A stretch of 64,000 nt of DNA from positions 4,580,055 through 4,644,054 of the forward strand of contig NC_058508.1 of the NCBI RefSeq assembly GCF_020382885.2, given 5' to 3'. The DNA comes from Scatophagus argus (taxonomy: Eukaryota; Chordata; Actinopteri; Scatophagidae). Below the pieces are notes generated by a model. It saw only the letters and a program-made list of their open reading frames with translations, was not told where the DNA came from and searched no databases. This document shows, in pieces, positions 1 through 14,294 of this stretch. A program made the position numbers and the translations under genes. How positions within the stretch are numbered: the stretch's first letter is position 1; every line of letters begins with the position of its first letter.

Positions 1-2200
1 AAACAACTTCTCTCCTTTTTCTTTAATTCTAAAAAGTGATGCCACAAAAATACTGTTCATCTTTATATTGTGTTTTTAGCTGTTGAAATTTTACACAATT
101 AATTCAAAGACGTTTGCGTGTGCGTGTAAGACACACATGTGCGCCTTTCAAATTAGAAGTGTGTTCTCACCAGTGTAGTGATGTGGCTCCAGGGATGGCA
201 GGGTCGGTTTGTTGGTTGATTAACAACTCTGGTCCAAACTGAAATCTGAACAACCACTAGATGGGTTGCCTTGACTTTTTCCAGACATTCTTGATCTTCA
301 GAGGATGAATCCTAATGGCTTGCGTGGTCTTTTTGGACAGACAATAATGATATGTACTTTCTTTCTGACTTTTTGTCATCTGACTTTTCATCTGGCACCA
401 TCACCAGGTCAAAATTAAAATTTTGTCCAATACTTTGATTTATGAAGAAATACCTGCAAAACTGAATTTCCACAAGCCTCAGCTGCACTTTGTGTTCAGA
501 GGTAACTAGTAAATTTTAACGAGAACAAGTTAAACTAAGAAGGCAAATAGGGCAAGCGTTATACCTGCATAGCTGTAGGCTCTAGGTTGTTAATTCATTC
601 ATGAACAGGGACAGCAAGCACAAATGTATTTTTTGTCATTCCCTGTAAAACTATCTGTGTTCATTTATGCAAACCAACACTCCACTAAAACAATTACATA
701 TTTCTAATTGACTTTCTATGGTCTCTTCACACACTGTGCATGCTTAAATTAAACAGCTGTACAAGAATAGAAAAAAACAACATTTGTTTGCAGTTTTATC
801 ACAGTTTGTCTTTTTTTTTTTCTGGAATATGTGGTTGGCAACTGCAACATCCCTACAATCTGTTTACACAAGATCAACATTCAAGTGCAAACTGAGCCTT
901 TTCATAAGTGGATCACAGTCACATTGAAGGTTCTGGCATGGTTTTGGAATATTTTTTTCAGAAGGCTGTGGGAAATTCACTTGCTTCTTTTGACAGTTTT
1001 GCATTTTCGAATGGCACAGCACTCTTAGTGGACATAATTTAAAAGATTTTTAGTCTTCACTGGTTTAACATTACATATAAACTGTTTCTCCCCCTTTCGT
1101 GTAATCAGAAGCTTTATTTTCCCATCCTGGTGTTCAAAGTGAGCCCCATGTGTGCCCTAGCAGTGAGATGGCACATCCTAAAGGTGGAAGGCCATGGAGG
1201 TTTAAAGTTACACACATGAAAAAGAGTGTTATGTCACAGTATGCTTTTTATAAGCATGAGGTCAGAGTCAACTTTACAGCCATCTTTAAAAAGAAAAAAG
1301 CAAGGGAAGAGCAACAAAAGAAGGAAAGGCAAAAAAAAGGCTGTTCCAGATTGTTCTCTACTCTGAGCAAGCTCTGCATCTAAATCCATTCATTGATTCA
1401 AGGGGACCCTTGGCACATTTGCAGCTGAGAGTCTTCTGTGCTTGTGAAACTCTCCTATTGAAAGAAAACTCCCTCCCTCATTCCTCCTGTATCAGCCCCC
1501 CCGTTCTCCCATTCACTTTACATTTTCTACACTCCCCCATTCCTCCTCTTTGTATCTCCTGTATGTCTGCTCCACGCCCGCCCTTGTCCCAAATGCACAT
1601 ATGTCACCCCCTTATATAATCATCCCCTCCTCCCCTGCCCTTGTATACATTTTATACACTGTATACTTCAACACAGATGCTGTATACATTTGTATACACT
1701 GTATGCCTGTCTGTCTCCATTGTATGCCATCCATATCTATGTAGTGTTCACTATCTTTTATTGACACTGTAGTCACCATACAACTCTTCTTCTCGTCATT
1801 ATTGCTCAGTCTTCTTCTGCAGTCAGCATTGTACAACTGTAATCTCTTGTCTCCCTCCCATATGCCAAGCCACTCCCACCTCACGTCACCACACTCCACC
1901 CATGACCACCCGCCCATCTCATGCACCTCCACTCCACTCACTAGAAAAAGGGTTTTTTTTTCACTTTGGAGGAAGTTGTGACATCAGAAAAAAAACTCAA
2001 GAAGGGGAGGTGCGTGGGGGGAGGGCGGGTCGAGAAAACGCTAAAACGATTAACAATGATGATGACGACAGCGACGAAGAGAAATGTCTGTAGTATAATT
2101 ACAAAAAAAGGAAAAGTGCACTATTATGACAATGATTATTATTGCCTGTAAGAAATACTGACCAATAAACATCAGTGAAAATCTGAAAGTATGTAGGTGT
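1..2200. other. Upstream flank, no supported gene
   Basis: No exon with convincing protein similarity and paired splice sites is visible. Short open frames are low-complexity. An AATAAA at about 2164-2169 followed by GT-rich DNA could end a + strand transcript whose coding part lies left of the window, but that is a guess. Confidence 0.35.
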
Positions 2201-2403
2201 TTGTGTTCTCTTCCATGGCACATATACTATCAATAACTATCCATTTGATAAATTGGTGGCAAAAGCCCCATTATAATTCCCCTGATTCATGTAAATTAAG
2301 TGCAATGTATCAGCTTTCACTGAGAACACTTGCATCATCTTCAGTTTAGGTCTTTAAATACACATTTATATAAATAACTATAAATTAAATTAAATTGCAT
2401 TCA

Positions 2404-2770
2404 TACAGGACAGCACGGTGGTGCAGTGGTTAGCACTGTTGCCTCACAGCAAGAGGGTTCCAGGTTCAAATCCCGGTCTGGGTCCTTCTATGTGGAGTTT
2501 GCATGTTCTCCCTGTGCCTGCGTGGGTTTTCTCCGGGTACTCCGGCTTCCTCCCACAATACCAAAAACATGCACATTAGGTTAATTGGCTACTCTACATG
2601 TAGGTGTGAGTGTGTGCCTGTGTGGTTGTCTGTCTTTGTGTGTCAGCCCTGTGATTGACTGGCGACCAGTCCAGGGTGTACCCCGCCTCTCGCCCGTAGT
2701 CAGCTGGGATAGGCTCCAGCTCCCCCGCGACCCTGACGGATAAGTGGTATAGAAAATGGATGGATGGTTG
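2404..2770 (+). repeat. tRNA-derived teleost SINE, copy 1
   Basis: The head carries the phrase GGTGGTGCAGTGGTTAGCAC and a B-box-like GGTTCAAATCC at about 2463-2473. The conserved body and a 3' end of GGAT repeats follow. The same layout recurs at 52534-52853 and, inverted, at 53650-54006. Its target duplication is not clean (TTGCAT-containing sequence on both sides). Confidence 0.85.
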
Positions 2771-2859
2771 CATGATTCACTATAAGTCACATCTATAATG
2801 TCTTATGACTGTTAATATAGAACATCAGACAGCATTATGTGTGTTCATGACTTCCCACT

Positions 2860-2900
2860 GCAGGATCAATAAAGTTCATCTTATCTTATTTTATCTTATG
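2860..2900 (+). repeat. Non-LTR retrotransposon 3' tail fragment
   Basis: GGATCAATAAAGTTCATC followed by short TTATC repeats resembles 3' ends of fish LINEs that stop in simple repeats. Only the tail is present and the family is not identified. Confidence 0.4.
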
Positions 2901-3674
2901 AGAGCAGCCATAAAGCGCTGTGAATGTACTCTAATTCACTATGGATGTCCCATGTACCTATACATGCAATCTTCACAGAAGGTGTTGCCAATACTGCTAG
3001 TGAGTCAATGTTGACTTTTATAAAGTGAGGCATACTGAATAACCTGCTCTTCACTTTACAGTAACAGTCAAATTTATGATTAGCATAGCAGAAATTTCAA
3101 CCTGAAAAGTCTACATGTTTTGGTTTCTTCTAAGGGGGGGCGGGCTGCAGGTTTGAGGGGGATTTTGGACTTTAAAACCCTAATAATGGTCACGGTCAAG
3201 GTCCCTGCACTCAGTAGCGGAGATGTTGGATATTTCAATGGGAACATATTTTCTTTTACCATTCCACATATAATTGCATCTTATGACATATAATAGGACA
3301 AATGTGTTGTAACCTGGTTTAAGTGGGAAGACAGCGGAGAAGGATATTGCAGGGTTGGTGACAGTTCATAAGCAAAGGAAATAATCCTGTACTGTTCGTT
3401 AACTTTAAATTTCATAGTTTTTTTTAATGTTTCTCTAGTTTGGGAAACAAGATAGTGGGAAACATGGAGGTGATGCAATGATGTTTGCGCAACAGCAGAA
3501 GACAGTTCAAGAGATTAAAACGATGCAAAAACTGTGACGACTTACAGAATATGAAAAGTAATAAAACAGAAAAGATTATATGTGTCAGTTTCAGCGTAAC
3601 CTACCCACACTACCTGCATCTCAATAAAAAAAAAAGTATCTTCCATGTGTTTGAAGCAGGCGGGTCCCTGTGGT

Positions 3675-3707
3675 TGACGTCATGCGTAGTTTACTGAAGA
3701 TATAAAT
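3675..3707 (+). promoter_or_regulatory. CRE plus TATA box, candidate cpt1c promoter
   Basis: A perfect palindromic cAMP response element (TGACGTCA, 3675-3682) is followed 19 bp later by a TATA-like TATAAAT (3701-3707). This predicts a start near 3730, about 6 kb before the coding ATG and just ahead of a strong donor at 4036. Assignment to cpt1c is inferred from position and orientation. Confidence 0.5.
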
Positions 3708-3729
3708 GAAGTGAAGACCTCTCACTCCG

Positions 3730-4035
3730 AGTCATTTTATGGGCAACAGTCTATAGGCATACCTAGAACATTTGAGTCAAAGTTAACGCCTACATTTACA
3801 CAGCGACTGGTCGCCCCCTTGTTTTCCCAACTGAGTATTTGCGTGGCTCAGCCTCATACTGGCTCATACTATCTTTGTTCGCTGGCACTGGCAGTGATTG
3901 CCTTGGTGGTTGAGGAGAAAACTCACAGTTAACATAGTGATCTCTGTTGCAGGCTCGACAAAAAAAGGGAGGGGTGTACATAAACGTTTCTGTGTTAAGC
4001 TTCTCATCGAGAAAGTTTTTCGAAAAACACTTAAG
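3730..4035 (+). other. cpt1c: Probable 5' UTR exon of the cpt1 gene
   Basis: The sequence downstream of the TATA-like box runs to a strong donor (AAG then GTAAGC, intron from 4036). CPT1 genes usually have a non-coding first exon and a long first intron, and the coding ATG sits only 2 nt inside an exon starting at 9750, so an upstream leader exon is required. The exact start is unknown. Confidence 0.45.
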
Positions 4036-7000
4036 GTAAGCATTTAATTGTAATTATCAATTTCTCATTTTACGTGTGTCTGCCAATTTGTTCTCTCCAC
4101 TGGCTTTTGTGCATCGCAATGGGTGGGAGATGGTGCTGAGCATGAATGGATCACTTTGTGTTAAATAGTATGGATATCACACTAGGCTACAGTGCATATA
4201 TGCGAAAATACTGTACTGTAGGTTAAGTTTTGTTGTAACGATTGTTGGATTTCAGGTTTGCATTTGTTTTGGTATTTGAGGGTGTTTCTATCCACCCACA
4301 CAACAACGTGATGATGTAGTGATGGAAAGTAGGAAGGTTGCCTCGCACAGAAAGTATTTCCTTAAACAAAACTGGTTTGGCTTCAGCTACATTCAAACAG
4401 ATCCTAGCAAGTTTCTTAACTTAACTTTGTATTGGTGTTGGTACTGAAATGAGAACCTGTGGGCCATTGAAACTTGACAGCGACTTGTTGTTCAAATATA
4501 TTTCAAGGTAAATGAAAACGTTAGTAGCCTGTTTACATACAGCCTATACTCGTTATTCAAATAAGAACATTTCTCTAAGATGAAATGCTGTTGCTCACAA
4601 GACGTATGAGAGATACGCTGATAATAGCACAGCAAACACTAAGATACAATTGCTAGCAACATATTTGAACTAACGTTCATTTTGTGTTTGTTAGGCTAAA
4701 AAACAAAAGAAGAACTTGTGAAAGAGACTAATGAATGGGCGTCCAGACCATACACAATTTAACCTGCGTAGTGCATCGGGTAAAAACAGCCAACTGATTA
4801 TTTACAGTAGGCTACGTTACAATAAGCTAACCTGTGAATATTGTATGTAACTGTGCACGCGAGTTTCTTCCCGCCGTACTCGTGTCCGCCTGTCCGCGTG
4901 CCCAGCCAGTCAGACTCTCATTACCAACTGCCTTTACCACTCAGCTGGTACGACCTGCTTGTCGACATTTTCTTAACAGTTTAGTGCCAAGCATCAATTG
5001 GTAGTTTTGCCTCCGCCTAAACTAACTTTGTTCTAAGATGTGGTGCAGCATCAGAGTTAAGTTACGTAAACATCCATGTGGCGCAAATTGGGTTATTTTT
5101 GCATTTTCTGACTTTGTCCTCATTGAGTCTTCGCACCTCCATTTATTCAGTAGGGTATTCAGTTTTTACTTCTAATTGCTCCTTACTCTTGCAATAATTG
5201 TGGTATATGTGTATAGCATAACTTAAACCCTAGTTGTGATATTTTTCAGTGAAATAAGTATAGAAGAAGAAGAAGTATATAAGTAAAGATTTCACAGTAT
5301 ATAAGTATATAAGTAAAGTCTCATGAATTAAGTGCGTTGTCGTTTTCTTTTTGAGTTAGTGCTGCTGTCAGATCAGTTCCATCTAGTCTCTGATCAGTTC
5401 CGGAAATCAGCATCCTCTTGGAGAAAAAATATTTACAATCTAAATAATGAACTGGTAACAACAACAACAATTAGCTCCATGTTGTGCCCTTCATGGATGA
5501 CCATTACATTTGAGTCGGAGAGCTCAGCATCCAATATTCCTGACAATATATACCCAGCAATATTTGGTTTCTTCTGAGGTTCATATATAATTTCCACATT
5601 GTTAAGTAGCACTTACTGCTGCTCAGAAGGCATTTCCAGTATCCAGAAAGACTCCTTTAACCCACTAGATTTAAAAAACAAATTACATTTGTTTTTGATA
5701 AAGAAGAGGAGAAAAGCAGTTTTCTTTATGTTTAATACTTCAAAAAAGATGGTAACCAGGAATGGTATATCTCCTTGTTAAGTGTGTGCAGTGCGAACCA
5801 GAATAATAGTATTTTATTCCAGTATTTTATATTTTCACACAGTTATGTGTTTACATTTTTGTGGTGTTATACAAAATGAAGTAACATTTCTTGTTCCCTG
5901 GAATGGTTAAGGAATGCAGCCACTGAGAAACAGGTCATAAATCTTTTTTTTATTGTGCAGCAGACTGAATTTCTGTGTCCTTCAGATGGTTGTAAGTGTT
6001 ACATCGGCAGTATGTGTTGTCAAACAGCCTTCTGGGTTATAAAATATCTCCAGGTATATATTTTTTTTTAGTTATATCAGATACTGGCTTAGTGACTGGA
6101 ATGTTAGTGATAACTACAACAAACACAAACTGGAGCTAAACGTGGATGAAATATGTCACGGTGGAGTGACTTGCAGCTCTCAGTTATGTTTATGTAGCCA
6201 TAGGACGAGACTTTTAAACCAGTGTATTTTGATTTAAACCCTGTTTGTAGTGTTTGTCATAGACAGGCTCATCCTTACCCACCTGGCAGTAGGTTAGGGT
6301 TTAGGTTGTTGTGTGTAGGGTAAAGGTGCAGTCTGGTTTTTGGGTAACGACTGGAATTTGTTTTGGTTTGTTGGAAGGTTCATGGTTAGGTATGAATGCC
6401 ATTTGGACTGAATATTCAGTTGCTTGGACCACAAAGAGAAGATGAGCAAGGTCTGCACACACGACCTCACAGAGATTATATGTTGACCTAGTTTCTATAG
6501 GGTGTGTGACTCGTACTGTGTAGTTGTCATGCCATCATCTGGTACATACCAGAAGCCTCGTTCATCTGCAACAGCTGTGTGTTCACTGTGCCTTTCATTA
6601 GGACAGGACTTCAGAGCTCTCGGGCTTCCCTCTCCCTCACACACGCAGACACACACACACACGAAGAATGGAGCTTTTGGACTGGACAGATATGTGTCCA
6701 TTTGGGTTGTTATTGTCTATTTAGTTAGCAAAATTTAGCTGCGCAACAATAACTAAATATTTGGTTTAGTTGGCATCCATGTGTTTACATTCTGGTGAGG
6801 TTACGCAGGAAGGAAAGGAATTCAAAAACAAACCAAGCCAACAGTGACACTGGAAAATTCACTGTCTTATTTCTTTGCCCACACATTGTCTGAGTGCCAC
6901 TGGTGGCTGAATGATGAATTGGCCCGTCCAAGCTTTCTAAACGCAGATTAGAAATTTAAAGATCCAAAACAGTGGGCTTATGAAAATGACATGAATATTG

Positions 7001-9749
7001 TTACATGTGGTATTATCGCGTAGGCTTGCTAAGTGATTTAAAGCTGGGATTGCCAGAAACTTAGTCATCTGAGTAAGAAGAAGTATTGTGAAAAATTGTG
7101 AAAACACCCTAAAGTAAAGACAAAGACAGATGAAAAAGTTCAAAGCACTAGTCCTTAAAACCTCTTAATTCCAAAAAGTCTTGGGTTTACATAGTTTTAA
7201 ATAGTTTCTCATTCCCTGTCTTAGGCAGTATTGTTAGTTATGCCCTAAGTAATATTGTTGTGACGGGGCTTGAGTTTCAGTCTGCACCATCAGCCCCAAA
7301 GCAAATACTGTTACTGCTGCAGCTATGGGAGCCTGGAAGCTCCTTGTCTTATAATGGGCAAGAGAAGATTTTAGCAATCCATACATCTGTTTTCTGGGTT
7401 TACCCATAATTGCTTTGATTTAATTAATATGTATTTATTAATATAATTAGAAATTATTGTTTTTTGCTGCAGGTAAAATGTAATCAGCTTATCTGTCATA
7501 TGTCTTGTGAGTAACAGCATTTCTTGTTAGAGATTTCAATCATGCTTTTCAATTTTGGCCATTATAACCATGACAGTGTATGAAAGTGCTTTCTGTGTGG
7601 AATCAAAAAGTCTTAAATTTGTCTTTGTGAGTCCTGCAGAAACACTGACACATCTGTCCGCCCTTAATCAGTTCACTGAGGACACATTTCATGTGCATGC
7701 TAACCTGTTAGCATGCCTTGCTTAGACTTTGATTTTTATCATAAAACTGGGCAGTCCATGTAGTAGAAAGACACAACTGTTATTAAATGTTTCATTTGTT
7801 TTGAGCAGGCAGAAAACCACGACCTTGTCTCAAACATTCATATATGTTATGGCTAAACAGGACACTAAAATATTGTTCTATGCAGTAACAGAACCGTGAT
7901 TCATATTTGATCAGCAGTGCTTTGTTTTGACAGTTTGATCTGAGTTTCTTTTGCATTGAGAGAGGGTCAGCTCAATCTCTTTCAGTCTGACTTCTGTACT
8001 GGAGGCAGGACTGCAAATGTTTACTTGATGACTCATAAATGAGTGAGGAGTTCTGGAGCAGGCAACATGGAAGAAAGTTGAACATTGTTCATATCCTGCC
8101 GAAACAGTATGAACCAAAGCTGGTTGAAAATTGATAATGTTTGATTTTGAGGATGGGTAGGAGTTCGGTAGATGTTAATGGTTGACTTTCTCCACATAGA
8201 GTTTTCTGTTACACTCTTTATCTCAGAAGTATGAGTGAGCCAGCATGCACAAGACCACAACCCGGAAAGGATAACCGGGACAGTAACGCAACAACCTATT
8301 TATTTGCCATATTTTCCACCAGACATTTTGGCCGTTTGATGTATTCATTTGCTGGACAGCAATGCATGATGCTCACCAGTAGCTGCACTTGCTGGCTAGT
8401 GTACACTCTGCTAGTCTTATGCTTAGCTTCCAGCTGTAACCAATTCCCCTTAAGGTATGCCCCTTATGTTACAAAATTACACATCGTTTTAACACTTGAG
8501 ATAATTTCTCAGAGTATCTAAATAAAAAATAGCTGATATTTTGTTTGCACCGACATTTCAACCTGCCAGTTGTCCTGGGTGCGTCGCCACCATTCCTAGC
8601 CAGTACTTCATGGTGTCTGAAAATCCGAAATCTGCAACTGAAAAAATAACACCTCAGATGTTGAAATATGAAAGCGAAAATTGAAAATAGATAATTTATT
8701 CAAAATAATTTCAGAACTGAATAAAAATGATATTTAATTATATTTAGTTTGGGTGCGAAGTTTCAAGTTCAAATATTTTTTTCAGATTAATGAAACTTTT
8801 GGCCTTGATTTGGCTAGATAGAAAGTAAAGCTAGCTAGCTTTGTGCTGTTCAGCCGCCAATGTGATGCCAGAGCTTGTAGCTTGTGAGTATTAAATGATT
8901 AATAATGTCAGGTTGATGCTGATGGTTGCAGCCCTATCATAAATACTCCATATAAACTGCATGCAGTACTGTGTTTCCTGACCTGAAGTATTTTTCTATC
9001 CATAACCTAAACCAGCCAAAGAGGAATGGCTTTCCCTTAGTCTGACCATGAACATTAACATTCACTTCACTAATGTAGGAATCAGAGTCACTTAAACAAT
9101 AAAAGTAGCAATTTGCTGCACAGTCGATAATACAGGAACGTCCAGTGTTCGCCCAGCAGTGCTGGACTTACTGGTTGGTCAAGTCTAGGTCTACATTTTT
9201 AAAGGCCACATATGTAACATTATTTTATGTGATGGTCTTCCTGTTTCCAGATAAAGTACTCATAATATATTCAGGATGCACACTTGTGGAGCTTTGTTTT
9301 TCAATATTTAATTGAAGTTGCGTGTCTAGTAATTAGAAGTACTCTATAACACAGGGCCTTAGGACTTTGCATAACAGAAGAATGTACTATGAGCAGTTTC
9401 TCTTCAGTATTCTCAGTGCTGCTGCAGGACCCAGTGAGACAACAACATTCCACTGACACAATAAATTACTCAAGTGTTCTCACACAAAGTGTTCATGCAA
9501 TAGACAGCTAGCACTGATGAGCCTGCTGGCTTATAAATTCAGATGTCAAACAGAGTTTATGTCATAAAAGTTAGGTCACAGCCCCAGTCATGTACTGAGT
9601 GTTTTCAGGCTATCCTTATTATGTAAAACATTAAAAATAGACTGTTAGATGAAATGCCATTACTTGTGTTAATTCTAATAAGTTAATCAGGATTAACAAT
9701 ACATCGAGTGATATTGGTGTTCAGATTTTGTTCATTTGTGTTTTCATAG
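4036..9749 (+). other. First intron of the cpt1 gene
   Basis: A 5.7-kb stretch without supported coding exons, ending in TTTTCATAG at 9749. A somewhat GC-richer patch near 4850-4990 could be an alternative promoter. A CA run lies at about 6645-6662. The short open frames are AT-rich and have no paired splice sites. Confidence 0.45.
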
Positions 9750-9751
9750 TG

Positions 9752-12700
9752 ATGGCAGAGGCTCACCAGGCAGTGGCGTTCCAGTTCACCATAACGCCAG
9801 AGGGGATTGACCTGCAGCTCTCTTATCAGGCCCTGAACCAGATCTATCTGTCCGGAGTGCGATCGTGGAAGAAACGAGTCAGCCGAATGAGGGTGAGGAG
9901 TGAGTGTGTACAGTACAGTGTGAATTGGGGAATTAAATTGTCATTTTCTCATTGTTTCATGGCAGTTACGTTCTAAAGCACAAATAAACACGTCCACAGC
10001 TCTGCACAACCCTGCACAACTTATGTGCATGCTGCCAAATTGCAGATTTGCTGCTGGGCCTGCTGTGTGTAGCTCTCACAGACACACAGACCTGTGCCTC
10101 TTAATGGCAGACAGAGACACCGAAATGGACAACTTGGTTGCTATATGCTTTTATAAAGTTCCTGCCTTGTGCTGTTATTGACTGGGGACACTCAGTGCTT
10201 TAGAGGTTCTTACAACCTGGAAAACATATGATGCCCACTGACCTGCTTACACTCATGGTACAGACCTAATGCTTCAGTTCTTTCGCTACTTGTCTGAACT
10301 TTTGTTTGTGTGTTTGTGTGTGTATGGATGTGTATTCCTGTAGTTGTGGGGACAAAAATCTAAACACAGTCACATTGTGAGGACTCGTCTTACTTATGGG
10401 GACAAAATGATGGCCTCCACAACATAAGCCATTAAATATTAGGGTGAAGTCTTGCTTTAAGGTTATGTTGAGGTTAGGGTTAGGTTATGGTAAGGGTTAG
10501 GATTAGGCAACTAATGTTTATTGTTATGGTTAGGTGGTTAAGCCTCCAGGAAATGAATGGAAGTCTATGCAGTATCCCCAAAAGTGATGGAGACAACATT
10601 GTGTGTGTATGTGTATATGTGTGTGTGGGTGTGTAGGGATGTAATTTGTGTGTGTGTGAGAGGGACTGAATCCACAAGGACTTATTACAGGGTGTGAATT
10701 CCCATCTGTATAGGTGAGGAATGCTGAGCCTTCCCTAACATGTACTGACATGCAGTTTTGCCACTGCTGCATTGACAAAAACAAAATATACAACAGTACA
10801 TATCATGTAATGTAAACAACAGAGCAAGTGGATACATAATATGTATAATAAGTATGTGGTACACAAAAATTTAAAATTTTAAAGCTTCTTAAGGGGAGCA
10901 TTTGATCAGTTTTACAAATGTTCATTTTGAACAGGAGTAACCTCCAGCTGTCTGAAAGGAACCTCTCTTTTCAATGGCCCAGTGAAGAAGAAGGGAGAGT
11001 TATTTCACTAATCTTGCCATTTCTTCTTCTGTGGTAACAGAACAGTTTGATCAAAGGAGTGTACCCTGCCAGCCCTTCCTCCTGGCTCTTTGTCGTCATA
11101 GCGATCCTGGCCACCATGTACATGCGCTCAGATCCCAGCATGGGGCTCATCACCAAGATACAGCAACACCTGCCACTAAGGTACACAGACACTTCTGTCT
11201 TAAGCTTCTTAATGCAGACGACTTCTCTTTTGCATATGAAGTTGGTCATTTGTGAAGTTTTAAGATTCTCATGTTAGCCTATTATCTAAATTTAAACATT
11301 AAAAACTGCCACATCTTTTTAATATTTTAAGACATTTACACTGTCAGTTCTTTTTCTAATTATGATGACACCTCTGACATTCAAACAATATGATGCTGTT
11401 ATGTAATGGATGCATGGAAATAAGAACCAGGAAATAAATTAATGTTTACTGTTTTTATCTGTTCTGTGATAGATAAATAACAGCATATTGAAATGCAACA
11501 TATACAACAAGATACATAAAAATTCACAATGAACAGGAAAACAGCTTTTAAAACACAGTGGTTCCTCAAAGCAACTATATGCCTCCTTCATTATATTTCT
11601 AATGATACCCTTAATTCATCAGTTATAAATATGTCAAGTAGATGTTTTTGCAGGTTATTCCAATATATAGATAAATAGAGCCGAACTGATTAAACAGCTA
11701 GATAGATTTTGATGGATATTAGCTCATTACAGATGATCATTAGTAACAGGGAATTGCAGTTTGTTTGTCAGATACCAGTGATGAGTTTACTCTCACTTGG
11801 AATAAAAGGAAATAAAAAGAATGAATGGTGGTATCTGGATCAAATAAAAAAAATCATCAGCTCATATTACCAAATATCAGTATTGGTGTTTGCCTCAAAA
11901 GTCCAGTATTTGTTGAACTGTGCTTAAGGGCTCTGCCACTTGAAGCTGACAGTCCCACTTTAAAGTACAGTGTGTCTTACAGTCACAACAGCCAGGAGGA
12001 AATAAAGATTCAGGCTGATCCAAACAAACATAACTTCATGGCATATAAAAGCAATGAGTCAATGTTTAACAGTGTGGGTGTGGTGCCTGCACATGAACTC
12101 TCGCCTACTTCCCTACCTGTCTGTTCACTTACTGTGGTTTTAGATATTTACAACAGTGCTGACTCACTGTCTACTGTTGTACACACACACACACACACAC
12201 ACACCTGTCACCCTCCACCCTGGTACTAAAAGGGAGGTGATTTAGGCTGTAAACTGTGGCAATTCATCTGACTCACCCTGCTGTTCGGAAGCACTGACAG
12301 CTGAAAATGACAGCTCCAGTTTAAAGATTAGCAACAGCCTGACGCTTAGACACGTGCTTCTCCAACATGGAGGCTTCTTTTTAATACATATTGGTACATC
12401 TCACTGCATTTATGTGACACTTATATCATTGCTACGTAACACAAGATAAAAGTAGACTAATGGTCTTTCACATTTAAAAGTTTGTAGCATGTTTAGGCCA
12501 TATGTCGTGTGCCTCTCAATATTGAGTCAACTGGTAACGTGAAGCAGAAATGACCATAATAACACATACATTCAGTGATATTTATGTTACTTGATGATAA
12601 TTGAAATTCTCTTCTCATGTTTGTCATTTTGCTCTGCTGTTATTACCACATACTGTGGTTTTCCTCTTTCATGTTTCTGCTTTTTTTCTCCCGTTATGTC

Positions 12701-14252
12701 ATTCTGAAACAAACATTTAGAATTCACTTCCAGGTCGACCCAGCAGATGTTGCTGTTGTACTTTCATAGTCTTTACTGCTGTTTCTTCATGTGAATAAGT
12801 TTACTGATTTCTACCTCTACACTGAACAAAGTAATAAACACTAGACTGTTGTTTTGGTCTCATTGTTCATGAGCTGAATTAAAAGATGTAGATGCACAGA
12901 AAAGAATAATTTCTGATAAAATTTTGTGCTCAGATTTGTTCAGATTCCACGTGAATGAGCATTTCTCCTTAATCCATCCGCCTGACGGGTGCGGCGTATA
13001 ACGATGATGATTAAACATGATTGTTGTATAGGTGTGCCTTTGGCTGGTGACAATAAAAAGTCACTCCTAACTGCACAGACACGTTTGTTTTTGTACTTTA
13101 TATGACCTTTACTTACCATGACTGAACTTCCTGTGCCTGGACAGTTAGTTTACTCATTACTTTTCCCATAAAATGCTATTTGTGGTGCTTTTTTTCTGTT
13201 TATTTTGTTCCTACTTTGAGTTCCAAGTAACATTAAATATACCAATTAAAAAGTAAATTAAATTAAAACGTGCTTAACTTAAATGGCCGGTAACTGTTCT
13301 TTCTGCCTCCCTCTGTTCAGCCTCCATGTCTCGCTCAGTGCCCAGGGGCAGACCATGGTGTCTGCACTGGTCTTCAGCACCCTCCTGTGGCTCTCACTCA
13401 TCCTCACACTCAGATTCTGCCTCAAACTGCTGCTCTCCTACCACCAATGGATGTTTGAGCAACATGGCCGAGTGTCCAATGTCACCAAAGTCTGGGTGGT
13501 AAGCCTTGCTTCTGCTATCACAGCTCCCTTCCCTCTGGTGGTTGCTCTGCAGAAGTTGCTTTGGGCCAGAGACTCAAACTTTAACTGAATCTTGTTTAGT
13601 GTCAGTTATAACAGCATGATATACCATAAAATCTAACACCTTGCAAAAAAATGCTATAAAAAGGCAGGGACTATGGTCCCCACAGTTTAATAACAATTTA
13701 TTGTTGCTTATAATCCAAGTAAAATATGTTAAAATTTCTGAAAGTGAGTAATTTTGAAAAAAAAAATTGAACACCTAACAAATGTCCTTCTTTTTGTCTC
13801 AGACTCTATTGAAGTTACTATCAAGCAGGAAGCCTTTGCTGTACAGTTATCAGACTTCTCTACCTCACCTGCCTGTTCCTGCCATCAAAGACACACTGAG
13901 CAGGGTGAATGAACACACCCAAAATGACCCAAACAGAACAGAGCATGATAATAACTGTATAACCAGAGAAGCAGATTGTGACTGATGCTGTGTTTTCTCT
14001 CTCAGTACCTGTTGTCAGTCCGCCCCCTGTTGACTGATCCAGAATTTAAACGAATGACTGAACTGGCCAATGACTTTGAGTCTAACCTGGGAAACCGCCT
14101 GCAACGTTACCTGAAACTCAAAGCTCTGTGGGCCACCAACTATGTAAGTGTGCTCAGTCACATGCTAGAGCTGAAACCACTAGTCCAATAGTTATTAATT
14201 ACTTTGACTGACATAAAATAAATTTTCAACAGCTCTGACAGCCAGCTGATTG

Positions 14253-14294
<42 letters not shown>

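Noticed and set aside
1612..1941. 109-residue minus-strand frame near the left edge
   Set aside because: Low-complexity translation with no family similarity or splice context.
2404..2480. tRNA gene
   Set aside because: The tRNA-like head with a B box belongs to a SINE; no cloverleaf-capable full tRNA is apparent.
10455..10540. Interstitial telomere-like TTAGGG sequence
   Set aside because: It is the irregular core of a dispersed intronic repeat and not a tandem telomeric array.
10480..10793. Minus-strand frames rich in HTHTHTHP
   Set aside because: Translation of the GT-rich interspersed repeat.
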